Made by a program: the position numbers and the translations under genes. Below the pieces are notes generated by a model, which searched no databases, was not told the DNA's origin, and worked only from the letters and a program-made list of their open reading frames with translations. This document shows positions 23,292 through 34,365 of a stretch of 64,000 nt of DNA, piece by piece. Location: assembly GCA_001557505.1 (NCBI GenBank), contig LSAX01000011.1, forward strand, positions 1,984,001 through 2,048,000. The letters run 5' to 3'. Within the stretch, counting starts at the first letter, position 1, and the number at the start of each line of letters is the position of its first letter. The stretch comes from Reticulascus tulasneorum (taxonomy: Eukaryota > Ascomycota > Sordariomycetes > Glomerellales > Reticulascaceae).

Positions 23292-24803
23292 TTAGTAATC
23301 CTCCCCACGGCTGATTACCTCTTTCACGGTAGGTCGAAGCAGGATAGTCTTAGGTAAAATAAAGTTAGTCCCGCAGGGAATCGAGGAATGGGAGTCGGAC
23401 GTACATGTTCAAACTGAGCAGTATAAGAACCCTTTTTATCTACCAATGGCGGATACGCCTCGACAATTCCGTTAGCAACGAGCGAGTTCAGCTGGAGCTG
23501 GTCAGTAAGGCTACTTAAAAAAGGCGTGGTGGTGAACATACACCCAAAAGATACTTCTCCTGCCCTAATCGGTCCAGGTATCGTCGGCAGAAAGGCAGTG
23601 TGCCGAAGTTCTTGTTGATCACATTCAATAGCCTCTTCGCCGAGTCGAGACGAAGCGACGCTTTATCGGAATCTCCTCGCCTGGCGTAGTGCGAAACTTC
23701 CATGTCATCCCTGACAACACCATTTCCAGTGCTGCCAAAAGTCTCAATAGCAAAGACATCTCCCTCCTCCATCTTTGTAGTATCGTTGCTCTTCACAATA
23801 GGGACGCTCTTGGTGCCGTGGATGCTCCAACGCTCAATAGTGTGCCCATTCAGATTGCGGATCGACTTGATTGGGTAAGTTGTTCCGTTGATCTCAACTT
23901 CGTAACTTTCCATAACTTCCTGAATGATACCCCCGATGTCCCCTACTCGAACGTCAATTCCAGCCTCTCTGACACCTGCATTGGTCGCCTCCTTGACTGC
24001 CAGGAGAAGGTTATCAAACTGCGGCTCGAACGCCATAGTGAAAGCGCTATCAACGATGCGTCCGTTGACGTGGACACCAAAGTCAACCTTCATAACGTCT
24101 CCTTGCTGTAGAACCATCTTGTTGCCCGCGTTGGGGGTGTAATGGGCAGCACAGTGGTTAATGCTCAGCCCGGTAGGGAAGCCCATTCCTCCCTTGATTG
24201 CATCTCCCTCCTCCAGTCCTGGATGGCCAGTCAAGGCTCGCACGCCATCTTCAATTCCTTCTGCTATCTCTGTCAAGGTCTGGCCAGGCTTGATGGACTT
24301 CTGCGCCCATTGGCGGACCTGCCGGTGGATCTCGGCAGCCTCGCGATAGTCGGTCAGGAACTCGCTGTTAATGTTATCGAGATGACGCTTCTCCTCATTC
24401 GTTGTTCGAAAGCGGTTTTCATCCTTGTATTCGACTTCTTCGCCGGCGGCGTAGCTCTGGTTGGGGAAGAGCTGGGATACCAGGACTCGCGGGGGATCGG
24501 ATTGGGAAGTCGGGGCAGCCTTCTTCTTCTTCTTTGGCTTTCTCTTCTTCTTTTTCTTGGCAGCACCGTTTGCTCCGGCAGCTCCAGGCGCAGCAACGTT
24601 CTCGTCCGCGTCATCATCGGAGTCTTCGCTGTCATGTTCTAAGCCGTTCCCGGCTGTGGACGACTTTGGCGCCGACTTGCCATTTGCGGTGGCAGCGTCG
24701 CCCACTGGAGTCAAAAAGTATTAGCGAGCCAGCCCGGCTTCAAGGTAGACTTGGACAAACCGTTGAGCTTCTTCAACGCTTCGGTCGGTATTTGGGCAGC
24801 CAT
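23292..24803 (-). CDS. methionine aminopeptidase 2
   Basis: Cytosolic metalloprotease that removes initiator methionine co-translationally. Four exons: 24761-24803, 23542-24704, 23405-23491 and 23292-23348; all junctions are in phase, giving 449 residues. ATG at 24803 ([14 protein letters not shown]). After an acidic stretch comes the Lys-rich block typical of MetAP2 ([15 protein letters not shown]), then the pita-bread domain. The substrate His is in [11 protein letters not shown]. The five metal ligands are visible: Asp in VDFGVHVNG, Asp in [10 protein letters not shown], His in [10 protein letters not shown], Glu in [11 protein letters not shown] and Glu in AQFEHTI. Exon 3 gives [20 protein letters not shown] and exon 4 ends [14 protein letters not shown], the family C-terminus. 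Nothing is missing. Fungi often carry more than one MetAP2 gene. Confidence 0.95.
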
Positions 24804-25282
24804 TTTGGCCTTATCGAGAGATTTCGATGCCGGGGGAAGATTGTTGGAAGTTTACCAGAGCAAAATTGTAACCCCTCATGTCAAATTTAGCAGTACAAGA
24901 CTCTACGCGGGGTAAGCCCGCGTACATGCATATCTGCACCATTCCTAGATGTCAGGGCATGTCCAAAGCGCCGTCAAGTTTCAAGCATGGATCCCTACCT
25001 CAGGATGATGTTCTGACTTGTCCTATTTTTGGTCTGGGTTTTCCGTAAACGTTTGACAAAGACACCTCCTTCCTGAGTTCTTTGATCGCGGCATTCTCCA
25101 AATTTCCCTATGCAAAGCTCATCTCACTACCAGCATAATTGGCGCTTAGTATTTGGGCTTGTTCTCTTGGATACTGATTTGGGTTCACGCTGTTGTTTTC
25201 TAGAGGTGGCGAGCTAAATCTATTCGCGAAGATAACTCCAAAGCCAACTCTTCGTCTCTAATGTTTCTCGACGGGTATATAG
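24804..25282. other. intergenic spacer
   Basis: Between MetAP2 (its promoter side) and the 3' end of the HET gene. No feature seen. Confidence 0.45.
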
Positions 25283-27463
25283 TTATTTCAAGATGATATC
25301 CCTGGGGGTTTCACTCGTGTCAAGAACATGTTCCCCGTGCATGATGCCATGTACGTAGGATTCTCCAATAAGAAGATAGGTCCCATCTAGGACTCGGCGT
25401 AAAACAAGCGGGACTTTCGCCCCAGCCACGATCCAGACCTCATCACCAGTGGTAAGCGAGCGAGGTCCGGTACCAAGAAGTCTATTCTTAGTCCTGAAGA
25501 CACGCCTCATGCTGCCACTGGCTATGTCAAACTCGTGCTGCAGCTGTGCAAGTTTGATAGGAGAATAGGTCCCTTGGAACATGCTCTCCATGACCGTAGA
25601 TATTCGTTCGCGGTACAGTTGAGATCCCCAAGGGGAATCCTTGGGCTCTGACTCTAGAAGCTTGTGCCAGGCTGGCGTTCTAGGCTCCGTTGGAGTTTGG
25701 TGTGGTTGAAAGTCGATTTTCGACCACGGGGAGAGGGTGTAGCGAATCTGGAGGTTGAGGACGTAGTCGATGAAGAGCCTTCCACATGATTCTGGCGCAG
25801 GGTGCGTCCTGGCGTAAGTATCTGTGATGAGGGTTCTCCAGAGCGCTTCAACCCTTGTACTTGGAGTCCCTGCCGGCGAATTGGAAGGGTACAGGTCCTT
25901 CAAGCCAGCAGCGACTTTCACGATGCTGGCCCAGTATGCTGCTGAGTCGGATACTTCGTTCGGCATCACCGCAGTCTCCTCAATCACGTCGACTAAGAGC
26001 CCTTGCAGATGCAGCAGCCCATTTTTCATGCCGCCTGCATCTGACTTCCAGATGAGATCACCACAAGCTGACCAATTGCAGCGGCCACGATACAACAAAG
26101 GATAAGGATGAAGCGGTACGGTATAGTCAGGAACCCAAGATGGTAAGCTGGGGACCTTCGTACTTGAGGCGTCTTGCACATGCGAGAGTAGCTGAAGGTC
26201 TCCATGTGACAGTAGCAACTTTGTTGTGACTTGGGTATAAGTCTCTTGTACTGGCTGTTTATAGTCAGGCTCAATCGGTATCGAGTTCCCTGATTCGTGG
26301 TCAGTTGTCAGGCCCACAAAGGCATACACTTTGTCTCGAGGATCAGTCGCTTTGGTTTCTCGGTGGGTTTGCATCAGCATTCCCAACGAAGTCGGTCTCT
26401 TGTGATTTTTGTGGTTCGCGACCCAGTACCTCGTTCTTGATAGAGCGTTCACGCCCATGCCGAAATGCGACTTGGATTTGAGGAAATCTGCATATATGCC
26501 CGGATTCTTCTGCACCTCAGCAACGTGCTTCATTTTATCGGTTGTGAGGTGATGGTACCAGCGCTTGTCTCTGATGAAATATAACGCCCTCTCAATTTCT
26601 TCCCACGGCAAACTCCTGTCCCCACAGATAAGAACCGCTGAACGCGCGAGGGCAAGCTCCTGCACAACCCATGCCCGTCGAAACCATGGCCGCTTGACGA
26701 AAGCCAGAAACCCAAGCCAGTTGAAATATGTCGGTGCTCCCATGCGGAGTCCGGCAGCCTGGTGCCAATTCGCGTCATAAAAGTCAGTATAACTTATAGA
26801 TTTCCAGTCCTTCTTGTTCAATGATGAAATCCAGTTGAGGACCGCTATCGCGTCGTCAGTGAACTGGTCTTTCACTCCGAGCCATATCGTCACTTTTTGA
26901 GCGGCTCGAAAGGTCTCAGCCATCATGGCAACCTGCGCATTCCTTTCGGAGATATTCTCTTGATCCACGCAAATGGCATCAATCCATAAGTATCTCTGTT
27001 GAGGATGTCGCGTCGACGAAATAGTTCCCCCTAGCATCTGCATCGCGTCGTGAAGATTGGCTGTCACTAGAAAAGTGCGCCCATTACAGGATATGGGAAA
27101 ACATCGCGAGCCATGTTTGATCATATGGTCTGGAAAGAGAGGTTTTCCATTGTCGCTGAGGACATTGGGTGCAGAGTCAGAGATTCTGCGAAGTAAATCA
27201 AGCTGGCGCAGACTAGGAGATTTGGATATGTCTGACGACTTGAGAAGAGGATTGCCCCATGTGTATGACAAGGCATTGTAGGGAGGCGCCAAGGACTGTT
27301 CAAAGGTCTTGAGAGAACATTGGATGGCTCCTTCGTCTGTCCCTTGAAGCTCAAGTAATCTGATCGAGGTTGGTGAAGGAAGAGGATCGTACTGAAAGGA
27401 GGATTGCGCGGTCAATCGTCCCCGCAGCAGGCTTCGGACAGTGTGCCCTGGCGAAGCTCTCAT
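25283..27463 (-). CDS. HET-domain (heterokaryon incompatibility) protein
   Basis: Single-exon gene for 726 residues from the ATG at 27463 (MRASPGHTVRSLL). The HET domain (PF06985 type) occupies about residues 55-250: PYNALSYTWGNP, PISCNGRTFLVTANLHDAM, YLWIDAICVDQENISERNAQ, VTIWLGVKDQFTDDAI and a later RAWVVQELALARSAVLICG. The middle has DPRDKVYAFVGLTTDHESG, the block that normally follows the HET domain in this family. The C-terminus matches the usual ending about a secondary domain (GDEVWIVAGAKVPLVLRR, YLLIGESYVHGIMHGE). These proteins act in vegetative incompatibility or other programmed responses; partner and allele class cannot be told from sequence. Intact. Confidence 0.92.
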   Translation of the reverse strand: MRASPGHTVRSLLRGRLTAQSSFQYDPLPSPTSIRLLELQGTDEGAIQCSLKTFEQSLAPPYNALSYTWGNPLLKSSDISKSPSLRQLDLLRRISDSAPNVLSDNGKPLFPDHMIKHGSRCFPISCNGRTFLVTANLHDAMQMLGGTISSTRHPQQRYLWIDAICVDQENISERNAQVAMMAETFRAAQKVTIWLGVKDQFTDDAIAVLNWISSLNKKDWKSISYTDFYDANWHQAAGLRMGAPTYFNWLGFLAFVKRPWFRRAWVVQELALARSAVLICGDRSLPWEEIERALYFIRDKRWYHHLTTDKMKHVAEVQKNPGIYADFLKSKSHFGMGVNALSRTRYWVANHKNHKRPTSLGMLMQTHRETKATDPRDKVYAFVGLTTDHESGNSIPIEPDYKQPVQETYTQVTTKLLLSHGDLQLLSHVQDASSTKVPSLPSWVPDYTVPLHPYPLLYRGRCNWSACGDLIWKSDAGGMKNGLLHLQGLLVDVIEETAVMPNEVSDSAAYWASIVKVAAGLKDLYPSNSPAGTPSTRVEALWRTLITDTYARTHPAPESCGRLFIDYVLNLQIRYTLSPWSKIDFQPHQTPTEPRTPAWHKLLESEPKDSPWGSQLYRERISTVMESMFQGTYSPIKLAQLQHEFDIASGSMRRVFRTKNRLLGTGPRSLTTGDEVWIVAGAKVPLVLRRVLDGTYLLIGESYVHGIMHGEHVLDTSETPRDIILK

Positions 27464-28045
27464 CGAAGATTAAAGCCGGATAGATGTCGTCAGACCTCAA
27501 AGTCCTGCTTGATTGGCCTATCCCACGTGTCGCATCTTTAATACTTCTTCAGAGGACGAGATACGCCACTCCTCAAGATTCAATCCGAGGTTCTTAAAGG
27601 TGGAAGCTATTGGTGGGTGGAGACAGGGAGGGAGCCAATACTTTGGGTGGCTGTTCAAGGATATCTTTTGCTGGGAATGGACCGGGGCCGCAGTACACTC
27701 CCACGACTCCCTTGCCAATTCGAAATTGGGAACTCTTAATGAGGGTCCCCGGTCCCTGGTTGTTTGTTTTGCGTCTCATCATTTTGGATCTGAAAAAGCT
27801 TCTGATGCTGATTTGCGTGAGGTGCGAGGAGGCGTCCGAATAGCTTCAATCGCCGTTTCATGACAGCAGAAGTACTGCTAGAATAATATAAAATCTTCAA
27901 TAAATTCCAGGTATCAATCGCATGAACAGATGCTAATCTCCTAAAACGTAGCAAGCCTCATCCCTCCACAAACAGAACTCCCCTTAGATGGAGTCAGGAC
28001 CATGCATCTACCCCCGGTTTTGATTCGCAAGAGCCCCAGAAGCTC
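27464..28045. other. intergenic spacer
   Basis: HET promoter side and 3' flank of the peroxiredoxin-like gene. Frames here are short and overlapping; nothing recognised. Confidence 0.45.
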
Positions 28046-29265
28046 CTATGCATTGCCTTGTTGACTCATCTGGCTCATCTGGCTAGCCAAACTCAACCCT
28101 GTCCCTTTTCTTGTCTCTACTGCCTTCGACCACAGCTTGCCATCCTCAATCGGCTTGCCTTGTCCGTCCAGTCCGAGCACCTCCATCAACTCTGGTATCT
28201 CCGCGTGGTCCCGTGTCGTTCGCATCCGGTGACACCATGTGACTCTCTTCTCTTCCCAGCCATGTTCATCTTCTTCGTCCCCAGAGCCTTTCCTGTTGAA
28301 CGCATCGCCAATTCCCCGCTCGACCTCCCCTTGTGGTGTCGTAATAGGCGTGGCTAGGTCTACTGGTTCAAACAAGAATTCACCACCTACCTGCTTCTGG
28401 TTTCCTGCCTTCAAGGCCAGCCCGCTTTTCATTTGTTTCAACCCCTGGAGCACGCTGGCAGCGGCAGACTTGAACATGGATTTCTTCATGTATGCAGGCT
28501 TGGCACCCATGGCTAATGTCTGCACCATACCGAACGACTCGAAGAGACGTCTTGTGGGATCTGTGTAGACGGGGAACGGGCACCCCGTCTCCTGGACGTA
28601 CATGTCAATCAACGCTGGATCGCCGCAGCCGATGACAGTAATGAAGGTGCTTATTGGTAGTCGCAGGAGCGCTTCGGGTGTGATGGATTCGGAGAGGGTG
28701 CGGAGGAATTCTTGGCAGTTCTGGAGAGCTCAAGGTCAGCATAGGATTTAGTGGCAGGAGAGTGGGACTGTATGCGTACGCCGCAGAAGAAATGCCGGAC
28801 GAAGATGACGAGAACACGCCTCGCGACATTGCGCCCACTGTACAAGCTCTTGAAGGTGTGCGTCTTGCCGTCGCGGTCGAGGATAATGTAATTCTCGACC
28901 TTCTGGATGGCATCCAGGGAGGGCAGATCGTTGTTCGTTGCCACCTCCCCGTCGAAGTCGGCTGGCTTCGTGTGGTCTATCTCTACAGAGGTCGCCCGTG
29001 TTGTGTTCTCCGCATCCAGAGTAGAAGGCGACGTCGGCGACTTGGTGCTTTCTGCCGTCACCGTCGCCGTGGCCGTCGAGGCAGGTTGCTCGGTTTTACT
29101 CTCTACCTTCGCAGCAGTGACGTCCGTAGCGGACTCCGTCGCCGTGGGTGTTTCTGTCGGTGGTGGTTGCGTCGCTGTAGCTGGCAGAGCTATCTTGGAA
29201 TGGCCATTGGCGGGTGCGCTGATGGGTGCCGTCGTTGCAGCAGGGGGGTCTGATGATGCAGCCAT
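28046..29265 (-). CDS. AhpC/TSA_2 peroxiredoxin-like protein
   Basis: Thioredoxin-fold protein of the AhpC/TSA antioxidant type 2 (PRXL2-like) group. ATG at 29265 (MAASSDPPAATTAP). Exons 28780-29265 and 28046-28720, joined in phase 0 across a 59-nt intron, give 386 residues. The first about 110 residues are Thr/Ala/Ser/Pro-rich and probably disordered. The fold follows: NYIILDRDGKTHTFKSLYSG, VLVIFVRHFFCG then NCQEFLRTLSE, so the splice junction makes the CGNC (CxxC) active-site-like motif. It continues FITVIGCGDPALIDMYVQET and CPFPVYTDPTRRLFESFGM. The C-terminus ends SLASQMSQMSQQGNA. Probably a cytosolic thiol oxidoreductase; no signal peptide. The substrate is unknown. Confidence 0.85.
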
Positions 29266-30810
29266 TGTGCAGCGAGTTGTCAGCGTCGTGCGTTTGTAAG
29301 ATGTAAGATATGATATGGTTCGCTCGCGTTCTCGATCCAAGCTGCAGTAGCGAGGCGGGAACACGATTATATATCTCCGGAAGGATGCCGACGCTGGCTG
29401 GGAGGGGTGCGATGCGATGATTATGTAGTGGGTTTTCGTCGCTAAGAATCCGGGTTCTGCAAGCTCGTGAACGAAAGAAGTTGGTCAGATTCCCACCAGT
29501 GCGCAGAAGCGAATACTTGGCATACCTGCTCGGGGTCGTGCTACGTAGTAAAAGCTAAGTTACCCGCCTGTGGCCGCAGGGGGGGACTGATGAAAGAGGG
29601 GCTGGCTGAAAGAAGAAGCAATGGACGATATGGGACCGGCCGATTATGAACATGCGTCTTGTGAGTGGCTGCTGTAAGTGCCCTTGTTTGATTCTGTGCA
29701 TGCCTATTAGGAGATATGAGCCAAGGGGCTTCCTCACTTGTTGAATCAGAGCACACATTTATTAGTTTATGTACAGATCGAAGCTGATGAGATGATGCGC
29801 TGAGGGGCATCGTTTGCAGCGTTTCATCGGCGTATGAGGTCATGGCCAACGTCAACCTCCTGCAGCTGTTCGTCTTTATAAAAAGCAACGGGGTCAACAC
29901 CCCAGAGCCGCAATGGTGCCTGGTTCTATTAAAAGATTTTGGAAGGCACTTGGGATCATGTTCCCCGCGAACCCCTTGTGCCTTAGTAGTCTTGCTGATG
30001 GTGAACTTTACGCGGAATTCAAGGTTTGGAACCAGCGTCCAACTAGGTTTTGAGTCGGCATTTCGGCTGGTCTTGCTACAAATGCACGGGCCAAGCCGGC
30101 GATGACGCTTGTTTCAACCTCTTCCTCTTCTCCAAGAATATGCTGCTTGGCTTCTTGCTATCCCCGGTCATTTCACGATTGGCGATCATTTGATCAGGAT
30201 TGTAGTGATGAAAAAGGTATCCTGCCATTATCCATTTTGTATGGCTGCAAGAGGTCATGTCGATCATTGGACTCTTCTCTCTCGACAGCACTCCGTTCCC
30301 CGGCTTTGTCGCTTTTGTCGCCTCGTCGTAAATGGATCATGTGTCACCTGCGGGGCGATGGTTATCCCTGATAAAGCCAATCATAAGGTTCATGAAGTCA
30401 AGTCTTCGGCGAGCTCAACGACAATGTGTTGTGCAAATTGTCTAGTTGTTTTGTTCGTTTGTAAGAATAAGTCGAAGGATTGCTGTTGTTCTAATATCAG
30501 ACCTGTCTTGGTGGCAGCTCACGAGGAAAAATCGTGATACTCAATTGCGTGATGATAGGTTTCTCATAGTGAAATCGAATAATGTGCGTTTCAACTTAGG
30601 TCGCTCGCATGAACAGCCCCATCGCCTCCTAATACCATCGCGAACAGAGGCAAAACATCAATGTCTACACATCAATGATACCGAAGACAAGCTTGCGACC
30701 CATTCTGGTTGAATACAAAACGCGGACAGCCAGAGCCGCTGATCCGCGAAGCGAGCTTAAAGAGTCTGTGATGTAGACAATACCTCCATCATCTCGAATG
30801 CGAGAACTGT
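29266..30810. other. intergenic, no gene supported
   Basis: Promoter side of the peroxiredoxin-like gene and the sequence before the methionyl-tRNA synthetase fragment. A cysteine-rich 142-codon frame at 30109-30537 has no motif. I find no catalytic-domain remnants (HIGH, KMSKS) of the synthetase here. Confidence 0.45.
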
Positions 30811-31479
30811 ATTTCCACGTTCATCAGTGACAACAACAGCCTACTTCTCAAGAACCTCGGCATCTTCGTCAGCCGTGCTGTGAAATTCATCAATTCTCAG
30901 AAGTATGACGGCATCGTGCCAGACTGGACCGAGTGCCACGAGGCCTCCTTCGACCTCTTCAGAGACGACATCGCCAAGCTCCTCACGCGATATATCCAGG
31001 AGCTCGACGCTGTTAGACTGCGCGCCGGCTTGGCCACCGTTCTCTCAATTTCTCGACAGGGTAACGGCTTCCTTCAGTCGAACAAGCTGGACAGTAACCT
31101 TTTCAAGAATGAGCCCTCTAAACGCGCGGCTGTTATCGGTCTCGCCGTTAACCTCGTGCACCTTGCCGCCCTTCTTACTCCGTATCTGCCCGACACGGCA
31201 AACTCCATCAACACACAGCTCAACGCGGACCCGCTTTCGATCCCCGATCGCTGGAGCGCGGATTCCATCAAGCCCGGTCACAAGCTTGGCAAGGCAGAAT
31301 ACTTGTTCCAGTCCATCAATCCAGAGAAGGCGCAGGAATGGCGCAAGGCATTCGCCGCGGAAGAGGCCAAGAAGGTCAAGGACGAGGAAGCCGCTATGAA
31401 AGTTAGGAAGAATGCAACGTTAAAGGCTACAAAAATACCCAAGGCTAATGCTAGCGGATCAAAGTCGTCAGACTCATAA
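30811..31479 (+). pseudogene. orphan C-terminal fragment of methionyl-tRNA synthetase
   Basis: The frame reads STFISDNNSLLLKNLGIFVS, then RAVKFINSQKYDGIVPDW, LFRDDIAKLLTRYIQELDAV and NLVHLAALLTPYLPDTA, and ends in a Lys-rich tail after NPEKAQEWRKAFAAEEAKKV. This is the anticodon-binding helical domain and C-terminal tail of cytosolic eukaryotic MetRS (about 215 of more than 600 residues). The Rossmann catalytic domain with HIGH and KMSKS is absent on both strands of the neighbouring 1.5 kb. The remaining frame is intact to TAA at 31479, but there is no ATG at the homology start; the earliest usable start-like codon is a GTG near 30880. Homology begins close to a CAG, perhaps an old exon border. 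Most likely a partial gene duplication; expression as a stand-alone tRNA-binding protein cannot be excluded. Confidence 0.75.
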
Positions 31480-31619
31480 AGGACAGCTGTGTAGAGTCAG
31501 TTAGATAGTTACCTAAGGTATCCACCGCCTTAGACTCATTTTGCACTACTAGAACTAGCATTATAGCTCTAATAATTAGGGGGAGATTCAAGCCGGCTGT
31601 TGAAATTCTGTCCAAAGCG

Positions 31620-33071
31620 CTACTTCCACGCCTGCACCAAATCATACAGCGCCGTATCTGACCCCACGTTCCCGGGGAACACCACATACGGAATCCCAGG
31701 CCACTTGGACTCAGGCTCATCACACCGCCAAAGTGGGACACCCGACGACGCCTGGCCGACAATCGTCGCCCGGCGGAACCGCAGCCCCTTGGTCGCCATG
31801 TCCGAGGAGGTGATGCCCCCCTTGGCAATCACATACCGCGGTCTGGCCTCCAGCCTGATCAGAAACGCCACCAGCGCCTTGGCAACCGTCGCCCCGATGT
31901 CCAAACTTGCCGCCTCGTCCCGGCCCAGGATCAGTTCCCTGCTGGTCATCACAAGCACGTCCCTGCCCCTCCCTATCCCCGCTGTCGCCACCTCCAGCGC
32001 TCGCGAAAGTTCCCCCTCGGATGCCTCCTCGCCCTGCAGCAGCGCGCGTACGGCGACCTCGACAACGGTGATGGAATCCCCGCCCTTCGACCTCAGCACC
32101 GCCAGCTGCGCCGTCGTCTTGGGCACGTACGACCCGGCGATCACCAAGCCGCCCTTGTCCCTGTCCTGCCGCAGGCCCAACGTCTCTGCCGAGATGGGTG
32201 CAACGCCCGGGATGCCGAGCCGGGCGGACACGAAGGCGGCGCCAGTGCGGAAAAGGTACCGCTTGCCGGGCGCTGCCGCGGCCTGCAGCAGCGCGAGCAC
32301 CACGACATCCACGTCCGACTCCGCCGTGGCGTTGATGACCACCACGGTGCCCTTGGGCACGGCAAGCAGCTGCTCAAGCACGGCGGGTACACCGCCTGCG
32401 CGGATGGTGGTTAGAGAGAGCGAGGCGGTGCGGTCGAGGGGCGTGCGGCCGTGGGTCCGCTCGACGACGTACTCGCGCAGGTTGGACGATGTGTAGCCGA
32501 AGGTGGCGTCCTTGGCGAAGGGTGTGTCCGCCGCTGGGACGAGGGTGTCGCCGTCCGCGTCGGCGACGTAGTGCACATCATCAATGGTATACCGTCCACC
32601 CTGCAGGAAGAACGGACACAACAGCCAGGCATCGGCCTCACCAAGCACCTGTTCTGCGGCGTCCGACTCGAGGGGGAAATGGCCGCGGAGCGTTGAGTCA
32701 CCGCGGAGAACTATCTCGAAAGGTTTCAAAGCCTGCGCAGCTGCGGTCTTGAGGTTGGTACAGATCTCGGTGATGAGGAGACGCGCGGGTTCAGGATGTA
32801 ACGCGCGCGAGTTGGTAAGGATGAAGAAACCGCCGCCCGTCGGAGTGCGTGAAAATTCGGCGACGAGAGTAGGCACATCCCAAACGGTCAGGACGGGGAT
32901 GCCGTGGCATGTCTGCGTACCGGTGGGGTCATCATCGAGGGCGACGAGGATGGGGATGGCGGAGGAGGCGTCTTGCAGGAGCGCGCGGACTTCAGAGCGG
33001 GTTGAGGAGGGTGGGGGAGGGGGAAGGCTCGCCATGGCGGCTTCGAGGGAGAGGGTTTGCTCTTTGCCCAT
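31620..33071 (-). CDS. four-carbon acid-sugar kinase (OtnK/DUF1537 family)
   Basis: Kinase of the former DUF1537 family, whose bacterial members (OtnK, DtnK) phosphorylate 3-oxo-tetronate or D-threonate. Single exon, ATG at 33071 (MGKEQTLSLEAAMASLP), 483 residues. The N-terminal substrate domain has the signature VALDDDPTGTQTCHGIPVLT, followed by FFILTNSRALHPEPA and the substrate loop LRGDSTLRGHFPLE. The C-terminal nucleotide-binding domain has VLVMTSRELILG, YVIAKGGITSSDMATKGL and the glycine motif VVFPGNVGSD. Length and domain order match the family. It is divergent from a DenD-like dehydrogenase across about 1.3 kb, which supports a role in tetronate catabolism. The substrate (oxo-tetronate or threonate) cannot be settled from sequence. 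Confidence 0.88.
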   Translation of the reverse strand: MGKEQTLSLEAAMASLPPPPPSSTRSEVRALLQDASSAIPILVALDDDPTGTQTCHGIPVLTVWDVPTLVAEFSRTPTGGGFFILTNSRALHPEPARLLITEICTNLKTAAAQALKPFEIVLRGDSTLRGHFPLESDAAEQVLGEADAWLLCPFFLQGGRYTIDDVHYVADADGDTLVPAADTPFAKDATFGYTSSNLREYVVERTHGRTPLDRTASLSLTTIRAGGVPAVLEQLLAVPKGTVVVINATAESDVDVVVLALLQAAAAPGKRYLFRTGAAFVSARLGIPGVAPISAETLGLRQDRDKGGLVIAGSYVPKTTAQLAVLRSKGGDSITVVEVAVRALLQGEEASEGELSRALEVATAGIGRGRDVLVMTSRELILGRDEAASLDIGATVAKALVAFLIRLEARPRYVIAKGGITSSDMATKGLRFRRATIVGQASSGVPLWRCDEPESKWPGIPYVVFPGNVGSDTALYDLVQAWK

Positions 33072-34365
33072 GGCTGGAGAGGTAGGTGTCTTCGGAGAGG
33101 CCTAAGGCGTATGTTCTGGACTTGACCTGCTACTTTTTGCGCGATGTGGTGTGTTCTTGTCCACGGAGACGACGACGATGATGATGACGATGTCTTTCAG
33201 CTTGCGACCTAGTGTATTGAGTGTTTCGCAAATCGAAAAGCTGCACGGTCTATCGACAAGTAGCTTCTGAAAATCGGCGCCCATGACGGGGCGCATCTCG
33301 TGCTCGTCCCATCGCAAATGCAGGCTCAGGGCCGGACAAGGTGCCTGCAGGGAGTCAGGGGCACTAAATTGGCTTCCGTTCGGCATCGCGCCGGTGCCGG
33401 AGTTGAGGCCGACAGTTCCGTCAAATGCGGCTCCAAAACTTTACAAGGGGCGGACATCACCGGGGAGCGCGCCGAGCAGGCCGTCCGTGGGCCGATGGGA
33501 AGAGAAATTGATTCTCTGCGGTATGCTAATGGGTTGCTCGGGTTGGCCATCTCGGCCTTTTTTTCGGGCAATTGTCTATCAATGTTGATTGCTGAAATCA
33601 CCTTTCATGGTGTTTGGGCCCATCGCTTGGGTGGCCATGTCCGATCACGTGAGCTTTGAGCATTCAAGTGACATGTCACTCCAGTCACGTGAGACTCCTT
33701 TTCGAACCACCGGCGCAGGCTGTCCAGCGCAATTCGGCAGCCATGATTTTTTACACCCTTTGCGAACTTTGGAGCCTCTACTTCTGCCTCTGGCAGATCC
33801 AGTATCCAGACTGGGCCTAGATTCCGCCGCAGACAATCCGCTGTTGAAAATGTGGTAAGTCTCCATGTCCCGGCCAGCACTAACCATGAGATCGGCACCT
33901 CGGCCGGCACTAACAATGAGATTGGCACCTCGGCCGGTCGGCCGGTCCCCGCAATCCCCGATCTCGGGGCATTCGGAAATCACGGAGAAGCTCGCGAACT
34001 CGTTAGCAAAACTACTGATGCGCACGCAACCGCGACAACCATGATTTGGGATGTCTTTGCGACTTCGGTACCCCGTCGTATTGGAACCCGAGTTCGATAG
34101 GCGGACAGCAGTCTGACCCTTACCCTAGCATTGCCTCGGGCAGTATTCCGCTACTGTTTTCGCTTTGCCTCCGAGTGTCATTCGGCCACGAGCTCGTTTG
34201 TTCTCTTGAAATCTCCTAGAACCACTGCTCCCCCTGTGTAACCTCCGTCACTGTCATCTCTGTTTTTCTTACATCCCACATCTTCTCCCACTCATCGATC
34301 ACCGGGTTATCCCATCCCATCACAACACCCGCCCACAACCACCAACAGCAAGTCCTACATCACTA
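33072..34365. promoter_or_regulatory. shared divergent promoter of the OtnK-like and DenD-like genes
   Basis: A 1.3-kb region between two start codons facing away from each other. It contains a 30-bp tandem duplication at 33871-33930 and a CGG/CCG-rich quasi-palindrome right after it (CGGCCGGTCGGCCGG at 33931-33945). CGG triplets are the usual half-sites of Zn2Cys6 regulators, and one is encoded 2 kb away. Pyrimidine-rich sequence near 34200-34360 precedes the DenD-like ATG. Confidence 0.45.
33871..33930. repeat. 30-bp tandem direct repeat (two copies)
   Basis: Copies 33871-33900 and 33901-33930 differ at three positions; each starts CGGCC[AG]GCACTAAC and ends GGCACCT. The CGGCCGG word begins a third, diverged partial copy at 33931. 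Confidence 0.8.

Noticed and set aside
30109..30537. Cysteine-rich 142-codon frame, possible zinc-ribbon or effector
   Set aside because: No signal peptide, irregular Cys spacing, overlapping frames on both strands and no splice or promoter support.
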